Positions 55,501 through 64,000 of a stretch of DNA of 64,000 nucleotides are shown here, piece after piece. The stretch's first letter is position 1. Every line of letters begins with the position of its first letter. Position numbers and translations under genes: made by a program. The stretch lies in assembly GCA_020152595.1 (NCBI GenBank), contig JAIGNY010002774.1:62501-126500 (forward strand). Direction: 5' to 3'. The notes under the pieces were generated by a model. That model was not told the origin of the DNA. It was given only the letters and a program-made list of their open reading frames with translations, and ran no database searches. This DNA is from Chiridota heheva. Taxonomy: Eukaryota; Echinodermata; Holothuroidea; Apodida; Chiridotidae.

Positions 55501-58500
55501 CCAAGCTTCAAGAATGACCTAGAATAATTTCATTTAACTTTTAAAAGGGCACCTCCTTCCCCGTTTGCCCTGACTTTAACATGGGTACCTCCTGACCCCC
55601 CCTTCCCCTCCCTCACTGTAGGGCAAAGGAGGGGACCGTCGCCCCTGTGGTTCCGACATCGGTGGGTTTTACCAATATTCCCCAAACGAAAGTTTTCCTG
55701 AGTCGGGGATAATTTCAGATATCCTCCATGCCCGTAGCCAGGGGGAGGGATGGGGAGGGGGGGGGGAAGGTTGAGAAAGTACCCTTTTGAAATGTACTAA
55801 AATAATAACCACCTGGAATTTCAATGTTTGTTGCGCTTTTATACGGCGAAAAAAGAACCCACCTTTCAAATTCCTGGCTACGGGCCAGTCGTCACCCAAG
55901 TCTGTTGCATTAATTTTCTTTCGAGGACGCCCGTTGAAGATTGTTATCGTTTCCCTCCTACGCTACTTCTCCTTGTCGCTATGATGGTGTTATGAATCAT
56001 AGCGCTTGGCTGCTTGTGAAGCTCCTTATTTGTATATGCGTACGCGTATATGTGCTCACGAGAAACTTTGCAGTTCAGAATGCGTGATTTGCTCTCTCAT
56101 AATCAGGTAATGCGCAGTTATTGAAGAACTAAGACCAAGGTTAGTCTAGTGTAGGCCTACAAGTGGGAGTGTGTCATTGCGGAGAAACGTGGAAAATATT
56201 AATAAATGGTAACTAGTGGTAACTATTTGCTAGAAAATAAACAGATAAATGAAACTTTCGCCACTCTCAAATGCTCTCTGAGAACGTGGTGCCGAATGAT
56301 CGATCGTACGCGTTGTGTGTGCACATGCGACAATTAACATAACTCGTCTCTACAAAAATATAAATATTCATATTTATATTCGTACACTAAATAAACATAA
56401 ATAATCATATTTTCAACTAGGCTATCTGCGCACCTGATTAATCAATCAATTTTCCATTGTTTATCTAGCCTAGGAAAAAAATCGCCGCCTGCTGTTGTCA
56501 CGTTTATTTCTTTGGAAGATATAATAAACTGATAAACAAACACATTTCGTGACAATAACACACCAACGATTAAAGATTTGCATTTCTGCATTTGATAATA
56601 ATCTAAAATCTTGAGAATACAACCAATACAACTTGCAAGTTTACACATAGAATTATTTCCTTCTGTAAGAATTCCAAAACAGCACCACACTCAGACCTTT
56701 CTGTTTTCAATGACACCACCTGACCATGGACTCTTTTTAGACCTGCCTAAGTTTGTTATATTATGGAGATATACCATTTTGGAATAGTATCTCCATGGTT
56801 ATATAGACTGAAGAAGTCAAGCATGTCCATCATATGTGAAAAAGGACTTCAATTGAAAAAAATGGTGAAGAAAGCGTTCAAAAATCTTATTCCCGTTATT
56901 CAAGTTTTAAGCTCTGTTTTATCTATGTAGAAATGGCTGGTGTAGTAAGTCTATGGAAAGTTAGCGTCTTCATCCTCACATTCTTAACAATTTAATGTTA
57001 AAATATTTTGAGGAACAAAGTTTTATTTAATTTTTTTACTAATAAGATTATTTCTCCTCGAACTTCTTCAGGTGGTATATTATAAATACCCTTGCTAGAT
57101 TTCAGTTTAACTACTTTGTTGACATATCCCATAAATTTTAAGCCACAAAATCGCAAGACAAAATATGATAGAATACATACAAAAACTTTAAGAAATCTGA
57201 GGCTAAGCCATCACAACTAGTCTGATTTCAGTCGTTTCTATACAAATGATACAAACTTTAAACTTTGATATCTCCTTAACGGAATAAGATTTTTGAATAC
57301 TTTCTTCACCATTTTGTTTCTTTTGAAGTCCTGTTTCACATCAGGTAAACATGCTTGACCACTAACAGACTAAACTAATCCTTGAAAGATTTGTGTCCTT
57401 ACATTAGCGATGTTCGGATTTTCCACATGTTGGAAAATCAAACATCTCAAGGCCACCGAAAATTCACCTATCATTTTCCCCAACATACAGCGTATAATTT
57501 AAACTTAATTTTCCCATTAACCTGTTAACCGTGACGGAATAAGATTTTTGAATGTTTTTTTCACTTTTTTGTTTGTTTTGAAATCAGGGCGCCCGTTTTT
57601 ACGAATTTTACAGATATACTATCAACAACAGAATGATGGATAAACTTCATGCCTCCATAGCCCACAGACGACGTGAGGACAACGGTCACTTGAATATATA
57701 TATTTTAACCAAAACATCGCTGTACCGTTGCAATTGCGTGCTAGATAAGCATTCGATTTTAGGGACCTCCTAAACATACTTATCGGTATAGTGCCCCTTT
57801 AACTTAGTCTTTAAAGACTGTTCCATCTTTCGCCAATGTATTTTTACAAGTGAAATATGTTGCCTTCTATCAACTTTATTTGCCGAATGTGGAATTAAGC
57901 TCTCTGGGTTTGATGATTGACAGCTTGTTTTAACCAATCACTGCACGAATTTGCTTAGCAACAAAATCTGCATAACTAAGTGGGGAAAACATCCTACGCG
58001 GTACTGATACAGTACAGCTAGTTAGCACTTAGTGGCGCGCTAGTGTTGTCAATGCATATGTACAAAACAATTTTCTGCACACACAGGCTGAGTGACGGCA
58101 AAATGGTGAACAAAAATTGCGCTTACGGGCCCACTACGGGCTTTGTTAATCCGATTCTCGTTACCCAGAGCGGTTTTTGCTCAAAACTCGAAAGATCCGA
58201 CATCCCAAGAAGTGCCATAAATGGATCAAAACTTTCGGAAGGCCACATCAACATCCAAACGTCAATGGATTAGTCATCTTGTTTGCTCCACCTAGTAACC
58301 GCCTTGCTAGTGGGCGTGGCCTATTTCGTAAACTAGGTTAATTGACAGTCGGGTCACAATATTTACTGTCAACATATCTAAATATATAGATGATCCTATA
58401 TACTCTAGATAAATTAAGTTGTAATAAAGTTTAAATGCAGGGGACAATCTCCTCCTCCCGCTTCCTCTACCTGTTCACAAACTGATACCTAGGACTGTAG

Positions 58501-61400
58501 AATACCATATAAAACAGAAAGGAAGAATAATTATTTTGGTTTTACTCTCGCCAGGTTTTTCCTTTCAAGCCTTACAAAAGATGCAGTCTGGTGGGTAATA
58601 GTGGATCTCTACTGACGAGTGGGTGTGGTCAAGAAATCGACAAGGCGGATTTTGTGTTCAGGTAAATTTTTGGCAGCTTTTTTGTCAGCCTTTATGGAGA
58701 GTTTGATTTCACTTTATCCAGTTATCACTCACTGACATATTTCCTCTTTGTAAATTTGACAGAAGTTATGTATAATTTATTGCAAAGACAATTTTTACCT
58801 ATGCGTGCATGACCGTTTACACGATTTATTCAGTGGTTTAGCAAATTCATTATAGAATATCTTTCCAATAGGCGACAATATGGTTGAGTCCTCCGTGGAG
58901 GGTAACTCGCCAAACATAACGTTAGACTCCGATAGAAAATCCCATCTCACACGGTGGTTATTTAGAATATCTCAAAAACTACGGAAACACATACATTTAA
59001 CGTTTAGATTTTGTGTGTATTCAAAGAATTGTTACTTTCCTTTTGGAAAAAATAAAACAATCGAGCGGAAAACAAGCGGCTGCAGGAGTTGTTGGCCATC
59101 TTTCCGCAAAAAATATTAGTGAAAATTTATGAATATTTATGATATTACACGAATTTCAAATTAGTTCGATCAGTCGTTTTATTCATTTGCTTAATGTGAA
59201 AATATAATCGCGCAATCTGAACTGCAGATGAAACGACCGAAAATATTCTATGAACTCGGAAATTCTTCTCATGAATATTCAGAAATATTCATTGCTAATT
59301 TGGAACGTAAAAACACCGGGACGTAAAAGTAAAAACTGGACTGTTTGGATTCTGGAAGGGTAAATGGCTAATGGTAAATATTGATAAAATGTATATTTCA
59401 ATAGTAATTTCAGTTGGGGCAGGGCAAGGGGGAGGGGGGCAGGTGTAAAAGTGGATTTTGGAAAACATTTGCAAAAAATTGTGGTTTCTGATAGGTGGTT
59501 CTCCATTGACTTTACACGCGTAGTCACGCGGTAACTTCGCGAGAACCCTGCCACGGAGGAAACCGTATTGTCGCCTATAGCGGCGCCACGTCCGGGAGGA
59601 CTGGGATGGAGGGAGGGGGAGGGGGGGGTTGTTTCATTCCACTTTTCTCTAAAATCGATTTTCGTCCAAATCCGAGGAGAAAATGTAGAGGAGGGGGAGG
59701 ATCAGTGCGTTGTCCCTATTTTCTTTTTATATTTTGTCAACTGCTGGTCCAAGTCAGGAGATTGAAAAGCCGGTGTCCATCCCAGGTGTGTGGTGTCTGG
59801 CGCCGTCAATTTCAGCACCACTTGTTCGAAGATGATTGCTTGACACATCACCCGTAAATATGGTACATACTAGTGACGTCATTTCCCAGCGGCTATTTTT
59901 GTAAATAATTCTCCTAATCAGAAACTTTTAATTAGGTTTTATACCTAATTCCACGTTAACCGTACGATAACTTACCTTTAAATGAAAGAAACACAACGGA
60001 AAAGAAACTTCAATATTTTACTCCATATTCAACAATTATTTTTAAGGAAAAATGATTTTCATTGTTTTTTACTACTTTTGTTTTTAATTTCTTCGGGTGG
60101 TAATAGTTACTTTACTAAATTCTGTTTTAGTTCTGGGCCTAAATCCGATAGATTTTTAGCCACAAAATCTCATAAAAAAAGAACTTAAGTTTTGAAAAAT
60201 ATGAAAATGAGTCCGCCAATTAATCCTTCAAAAGATTAGTTCAAGGGTCAAGCATGTTCAACTACAAACAGATAAATGACATAATGACATTTAACAGTTT
60301 AAAGTTTGGTATCATTTGTGTAGCAACGACTGAAATCTTACTCGTTATGATGTCATAGCTTCAGATTCCTCAAAGTCTTTATGTATTCTATCATATTTTG
60401 TCCTGCAATTTTGTGGCTTAAATGGGATATGTCCAAAAAGTAGGTAAAGCTGAATCTAGAAAGGATATTTATAATATACCACCTAAAGAAAGTTCGAGGA
60501 AAAATAATTTAAATAGTGAAAAAATTATATAAACTTACTTTATCATACATTAACAATCGTTAAGAATGTGAGGATGAAGACAACTAGTAGACTTACTACA
60601 CCAGTCAATTCTACACATATAAGACAAAGCTTTAAACTTGAATATCTCCTTAGCGGAATAAGATTTTTGAACGCTTTCTGCACCATTTTGTTTTCTTTTG
60701 AAGTCCTCCGTAACATTCACTTGGTCGGAAATGTGACCTGAGGTCATTAGACCGGATAGCAACCACCGCATTCACCCCGCATTGGAGTAAAAATAGAGCG
60801 ATCAGTTTTATTTGTTTACGTACCGCACACAGTAAACGCATACGGACTAGCCACATAAATCGGGCAAAGGTTTGTTTTCACTCCAGAAAATGACGTAATC
60901 TCCCGGATGTGACGTGGCACTGACCAAGTGAATAAGATGGACATGCTTGACTACGGAACTAATATCTATCTACTGTGGTGTAGCGGTTATCATACATGAA
61001 TACAGACCACGAAGTCCTGGGTTCAAGCCTAGGTTGGGTAGACACGCCAGTGCACCACAACTGGTTATCAAAGGCCGTGGACATTGACTTGGTTGTCGAT
61101 GTTATATCTGTCCGTGCGTCGTACCTGTGTTCTCGTCCGGGTCGCATTAAGCGTTTCGTGATAGCATTGTTACTATCATAACCGATTACGCAGGTGACGA
61201 CCCCGTCATTGTAATTGTGTGTTCACTCGTCGTCGTTGTCGTACTGAACTAATCCTGTAAGGTGGTAAGATCCCAGCTACAATATTCTTGTTATATACTT
61301 TTGTATACAGATGTAACGCTGCGCCTATTGAACCCTTCATTACGGATGCAGGTTCAAAGAGTAACCTAACCACGCTGAATCCAAGTATATTTTTCAAAAG
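49238..61400 (+). CDS. ST8SIA-like: ST8Sia-like alpha-2,8-sialyltransferase, 5' six exons (3' end beyond window)
   Basis: CDS join 49238..49503, 51628..51942, 53553..53672, 54677..54848, 58555..58661, 61311..61400 and onward; 1070 nt = 356 codons plus two bases, all in phase. This is a type II Golgi glycosyltransferase of family GT29, expected to transfer sialic acid from CMP-sialic acid to sialylated glycans. Seen: a short basic tail, a membrane anchor about residues 16-31, a long stem with several N-glycosylation sequons (N43, N97, N205), W-x-FN-x-T at 202-207, and NSPIG at 252-256, a stem motif typical of ST8Sia. Sialylmotif L spans about 301-345: [37 protein letters not shown]. Motifs S, III and VS, with the catalytic His, are not in the window. 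Introns are phase 2 except the phase-0 intron before the motif L exon. The exact ST8Sia subtype is unresolved. Confidence 0.92.
49504..51627. other. ST8Sia-like intron 1
   Basis: About 2.1 kb, with C-rich tracts at 49720-49830. No other gene recognised. Confidence 0.7.
51628..51942 (+). CDS. ST8SIA-like: ST8Sia-like exon 2: long basic stem
   Basis: The acceptor TTTCTACAG ends at 51627 and the donor GTAAGC starts at 51943. The exon adds about 105 residues of stem, rich in Lys, Glu, Pro and Val, with an odd [11 protein letters not shown] stretch and sequons NIT, NKS, NTT and NIS. I know of no counterpart of this length in vertebrate ST8Sia proteins, so it is probably lineage-specific. The open frame and both splice sites support it as coding. 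Confidence 0.85.
52139..52240. repeat. Three tandem 33-bp units
   Basis: CATGATATCACAGTAAGGGT then GTAGCCAGGG, three times with one or two substitutions, in ST8Sia-like intron 2. Confidence 0.9.
52348..52752. mobile_element. Non-autonomous DNA element, CAGTGGCGCC termini
   Basis: Termini CAGTGGCGCC and GGCGCCACTG are exact reverse complements. Flanks TAATAGAC and TAACATAC agree at 6 of 8 positions, compatible with an aged hAT-type duplication. Interior has GGGGGCACGTGCCCCCC. Confidence 0.75.
52753..54676. other. ST8Sia-like introns 2 (end) and 3, around exon 3
   Basis: Apart from exon 3 nothing else is supported. The open frames at 53997-54372 are not phase-compatible with the flanking exons. 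Confidence 0.6.
53553..53672 (+). CDS. ST8SIA-like: ST8Sia-like exon 3: stem W-x-FN-x-T segment
   Basis: A short exon with acceptor TTTTCTCACAG ending at 53552 and donor GTAATT at 53673. It encodes [19 protein letters not shown] and a following sequon (NKT). W-x-FN-x-T followed by a basic helix matches the stem just upstream of the catalytic domain in ST8Sia enzymes. Confidence 0.88.
   Translation, partial: KPNESQDVALQRHPCRKDLSLPKAAILKHTIEQDQCSYL
54677..54848 (+). CDS. ST8SIA-like: ST8Sia-like exon 4: NSPIG segment
   Basis: The acceptor CACCACAG ends at 54676. The exon encodes [18 protein letters not shown] then [11 protein letters not shown] and [15 protein letters not shown]. It aligns with the T-K-x-NSP-x-G...LFP...PF segment just before motif L in ST8Sia proteins. 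The chosen donor is GTAATC at 54849. An alternative GT at 54840 is also phase 0 but a poorer donor. The open frame past 54849 is read-through into intron. Confidence 0.85.
55730..55885. mobile_element. Short MITE, GCCCGTAGCCAGG termini
   Basis: GCCCGTAGCCAGG and CCTGGCTACGGGC are exact reverse complements 156 bp apart. The interior has an eleven-G run. Related interior sequence lies at 46548-46730. Confidence 0.85.
56806..57384 (+). mobile_element. MITE-A, near-complete copy
   Basis: AAGTCAAGCATGTCCATCAT, GTGAAGAAAGCGTTCAAAAA at the 5' end; TTTTTGAATACTTTCTTCAC, CATGCTTGACCACTAACAG and ACTAATCCTT at the 3' end. In ST8Sia-like intron 4. Confidence 0.85.
57385..58554. other. ST8Sia-like intron 4, remainder
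   Basis: 57540-57580 holds a stray MITE-A end fragment (GACGGAATAAGATTTTTGAA). Otherwise unassigned. Confidence 0.5.
58555..58661 (+). CDS. ST8SIA-like: ST8Sia-like exon 5: first part of sialylmotif L
   Basis: The acceptor CTCTCGCCAG ends at 58554. The exon encodes VFPFKPYKR then [26 protein letters not shown] and a split Arg codon, with donor GTAAAT at 58662. This is the CMP-sialic-acid-binding motif L, with its invariant Cys, GNSG, CG-x-EID and DFV-x-R. The exon is short and lies within a longer stopped frame, so it is easily missed by ORF scanning. Confidence 0.95.
58871..59575. mobile_element. Inverted-repeat element, 705 bp
   Basis: Left GGCGACAATATGGTTGAGTC, CTCCGTGGAGGGT; right ACCCTGCCACGGAGG, AAACCGTATTGTCGCC. 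Terminal repeats are about 40 bp and TA flanks both ends. The short plus ORF at its start is a by-product. Confidence 0.85.
60717..60927. mobile_element. Small MITE nested in MITE-A
   Basis: Termini TTCACTTGGTC and GACCAAGTGAA are exact reverse complements. The insertion splits the MITE-A arm between GAAGTCCTC and AAGATGGACATGCTTGAC. Confidence 0.75.
60964..61245 (+). mobile_element. tRNA-derived SINE inserted in a MITE
   Basis: Full-length, with head TGTGGTGTAGCGGTTATC and B box GGTTCAAGCC, body and CGTCGTCGTTGTCGT tail. An 8-bp duplication GAACTAAT is seen at 60956-60963 and 61246-61253. The host is the 3' terminal repeat of a MITE-A copy. Confidence 0.9.
61311..61400 (+). CDS. ST8SIA-like: ST8Sia-like exon 6: end of sialylmotif L
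   Basis: A 90-nt exon with acceptor TTTGTATACAG ending at 61310 and donor GTAATG at 61401. One base completes Arg, then [27 protein letters not shown] and two bases of the next codon. It matches RCN-x-[AP]P...DVG-x-K[TS]...NPS of ST8Sia. The usual DVG reads DAG here. A transposon terminal repeat begins only 10 bp after the donor. Confidence 0.94.
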
Positions 61401-61410
61401 GTAATGTAGA

Positions 61411-62538
61411 CAGCTCAGCCAGAAAGTGTGACGTCATTCGGCCTATATTTCATATAGGCCGAAGGCCGAGAGTCGAAACTCCTATACCTCGGTGCGTGAT
61501 ACTTTTTGTTCGTCTACCATCCATGTTGGTTCCAAGTGAGGGCAGTAGAGAGTCAACAATTTGAAAATAAAAAATTAATTACAATTATAATTGAACAAAA
61601 AAATGTTGAAAATGTTTATAAAAAATATTATTATTACAAATTAAGTATTTTTGAATATTTACTTGTATGAAATTTTGATAAAAACATTGACAAATATGGA
61701 CACTAAAATTATAATTAGGAAACTTAAGAAATATTTTTCCTACAGTACATACAGAACTGAATTAACGCGCTACGCGCTTGCTGCACGCGTACACTGACAA
61801 ACTACAAAATTACACTTGCAAGCTAAAGGTGGATACGTCACTAGCTTAGGCCAAGTGACCCGCTAAGTGGAAACCTAGGCCTAGTCGTTAGACACTGTTC
61901 AGTGTTAACAAAACCAATCATGGATAAACGTTTAATGAATCAAAAGCTTACTTGGACTGTTGTTAGTGTTGATCCCTGTAAATTTGATTTGCTATTATGC
62001 AATAACCTAGTATACCTAACGCTCAGTCGGTAGGCAAAGACCTTTTCACAAAAAGACATAGGGGGGCCTAACTTGTCAGGCTGTCGTCCGGTGCTGCAAC
62101 ATATTTTTTACAATACGTCTTGTACAGGTGCGTACGGTTAAATACGATACGCATGTACGTGACATTCGAATGGACGCACGATATTATTTGAATTTCGCAC
62201 GCGAAGCCAGGTGTTTATACACAAAAGTTTACAAAATTAATAATTAGTAAGGCTTAAAAATACACATTTTTCTAATATAAATAGATACGATTACATCATT
62301 ATTTATAATTTAAAAAAAGTACAAATAAAATTATATTTTTTTCATTCAAAGTACGAATCTGTTTTTTTTATATATTATTTTATACGTTTTATTTGAGGTA
62401 GAAAGTTCTACTGCCCTAAGTTGGAACCAACATGGGTGGTTGACTTAAAAAACACTGTAGGTATAGGAGTTTCGACTCTCGGCCTTCGGCCTATACGTAA
62501 ATATAGGACGAATGACGTCACGCTCTCTGGCTCAGCTG
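61411..62538. mobile_element. 1.13-kb element with ~145-bp terminal inverted repeats
   Basis: Left CAGCTCAGCCAGAAAGTGTG, ACGTCATTCGGCCTATAT, GGCCGAAGGCCGAGAGTCGA; right TCGACTCTCGGCCTTCGGCC and GACGTCACGCTCTCTGGCTC. Similarity continues through CATGTTGGTTCCAA and AGGGCAGTAGA. The AT-rich interior has no ORF. It starts 10 bp after the donor of exon 6. Confidence 0.88.
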
Positions 62539-62568
62539 ATTATAGAGCTTTTACACGCTATTAATCCT

Positions 62569-62572
<4 letters not shown>

Positions 62573-62604
<32 letters not shown>

Positions 62605-63930
62605 CTCATTAGAAATTCAAATGAAAACAGTAAAGTAGGCCTACGTGTTGATGAAAATTTGGGAGATGATTTGAATAAACATTTTGGCCGTTTTAATTAC
62701 TCACGCAATAAAGATATTAACATTTCTCTACCGGAATACACAGGTGATGTGTGTGTATCTGAGATAAATATATATTTTGTATGTTATCAATTTAAGAATG
62801 TTAAAAAAAGGGTTGCATGTGGGTCAGATAAACTTCCTTGGTGGGTTTTTAAATTTTTAAGTGAAGATTTAGCACCATTATTTACTTTCGTTTTTCAGGA
62901 AACTATCTCCAACAGCAAAATTCCGTCGTTGTGGGAAAATGCCATAACAACTTCTGTCCCCAAAATTAAGACACCTCAAATTGTAAATGATTTTAGACCA
63001 ATTGATCTCGCTAGTATCGCTTTTAATAGCCTACAGAAAATATTACTGCCCCGTTTGATAGAGAGTGTACAGCAACTTGGAGATGTGTATCAATTTGCTT
63101 ACAAGAAGGGTGTTTCATGTGTAGATGCTGTACTGATTTTAATTAACGATATAGTGACTCATTTGAATTGTAAAGAAACAACCATGTCAAAGATTCTTTT
63201 TCTCGATTTTTTAAGTGCTTTCAATGCGGTCTTGCCAAACTACCTACCTAAAGATTTGACAATATTTATAAAAGACCCGTGGCTCATTCATTGGTTGGCA
63301 CAGTTTCTTCAAGGGTGGACAAGACAAATTAAACTGGACAAAGGTTTGTCAAAACAATCTGAAATAAATGTAGGAGGCCCTCTATAGGCTGCACTTTGTA
63401 CCATCTATACCGACGAAATAAAATCAAACGAAAATATTTGTGTAATAAAGTATGCCGATGATACTGCTATTTCATGTCAAATTGCTAAAAATTATGTAAA
63501 TGAGGATCAAGCCTTGTAGAGTATCAGTCATTTGTTGATGAGTCTGTGTCAAATGTAGTGAAAAGAAATCAAACGAAATGTGCTTTTTAAACAAAAACGT
63601 CAAACATACAGGTCTTTTTCAATCAAAATCAGACAATAAATTTATTCAAGGTTCAGAGGTTGCAAAATGCGTAAAAACTGATTATCTTGGTGTATGTCTG
63701 TATGTATTGATGATAAACTGACTTTTTCCCATCATGTGTCCAAAATTTTAAGTAAAGTTAACTATATTGTTTCAAGTTTATTATACATTTCATCTTTTTG
63801 TAATCTTAATGCTAGAGTTAATCTTTTTAAATCAGTTATTTTATCACAGGTTCTTTATGCGGTACCCGTTTGGTATCATAAAGACAAAGACAGAATCAGG
63901 AAATGTTTAAAGTATACTACAAATTTTTAA
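62573..63930 (+). mobile_element. Rex1/CR1-like LINE reverse transcriptase, pseudogenised
   Basis: Begins at a T29 run (62573-62601), then open to a TAG at 63385. Reverse transcriptase blocks: ACGSDKLPWWVFKFL, VNDFRPIDLASIAFNSLQKI, QFAYKKGVSCVDAVL and ILFLDFLSAFNAV. The expected GAPQG position reads GGPL-stop. After shifts, KYADDTAIS (catalytic YADD) at about 63450 and IDDKLTFSHHVSKIL at 63700-63930. Endonuclease part missing. In the last visible ST8Sia-like intron. Confidence 0.9.
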
Positions 63931-64000
63931 CCTACATTAGCCCATGCTTATTTAAATTTTAAATGACAGGGCGAAATCGGAATTCATTGCAAAAATCAAC

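Larger units (their letters stand above)
60225..61262 (-). mobile_element. MITE-A copy carrying two nested insertions
   Basis: Begins AAAAGATTAGTTCAAGGGTC and ends GAACTAATCCTGTAAGG. A ~211-bp element with TTCACTTGGTC/GACCAAGTGAA termini sits at 60717-60927 and a SINE at 60964-61245, both in the right terminal repeat. It ends about 50 bp before ST8Sia-like exon 6. Confidence 0.85.

Noticed and set aside
58087..58275. Plus frame with [11 protein letters not shown] and QSGFC, first suspected as sialylmotif L
   Set aside because: Its possible donor gives the wrong phase for exon 6, and a far better motif L exon (CSLVGNSG...) exists at 58555-58661.

Overview
This window is animal nuclear DNA from a repeat-rich, AT-rich genome. 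Coding sequence is sparse and split by introns several kilobases long. Splice sites follow the GT/AG rule, and the two host genes match metazoan families. One is an alpha-2,8-sialyltransferase (ST8Sia) type gene, which fits a deuterostome invertebrate such as an echinoderm, hemichordate or lancelet. That placement is inference, and I cannot name the species.

Two host genes can be assembled exon by exon, both on the + strand. The first is GADD45GIP1 (CRIF1, mitochondrial ribosomal protein mL64): three exons at 26606-26904, 35637-35807 and 43051-43303, 240 codons plus stop, with all junctions in phase. The second is an ST8Sia-like Golgi sialyltransferase: six exons from 49238 to 61400 carry the cytoplasmic tail, membrane anchor, long stem and the whole sialylmotif L. 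Its remaining exons (motifs S, III and VS) must lie beyond 64000.

Layout: 1-560 is a 45-bp minisatellite. 2.5-11.2 kb is an imperfect palindrome with arms of about 3.3 and 3.9 kb. 11.2-14.65 kb holds three minus-strand ORFs that do not look like host housekeeping genes: a 113-aa ORF, an acidic ORF and a PC4 (p15)-like ORF with duplicated domains. The first two are followed, 34-40 nt after the stop, by replication-dependent histone-type stem-loops plus purine-rich downstream elements, although neither encodes a histone. This is the most unusual part of the window. 15-26 kb contains foldback elements, an L2/CR1-type LINE with a SINE inserted in it, and degenerate TTCAATTTTCGGGAAA-type repeats. 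26.6-43.3 kb is GADD45GIP1, whose first intron begins with about 1.6 kb of CTG-rich minisatellite and also holds several LINE remnants and a tRNA-derived SINE. 43.3-49.2 kb is intergenic with MITEs. 49.2-64 kb is the ST8Sia-like gene, whose introns hold many inverted-repeat elements and a Rex1-like LINE.

Mobile elements make up much of the rest: a MITE family with about 120-bp terminal inverted repeats (at least seven copies or fragments), a tRNA-derived SINE family (five copies, three with visible target duplications), a hAT-type element with a perfect 8-bp duplication, and at least six LINE remnants. No prokaryotic features, CRISPR arrays, rRNA genes or intact tRNA genes were seen.
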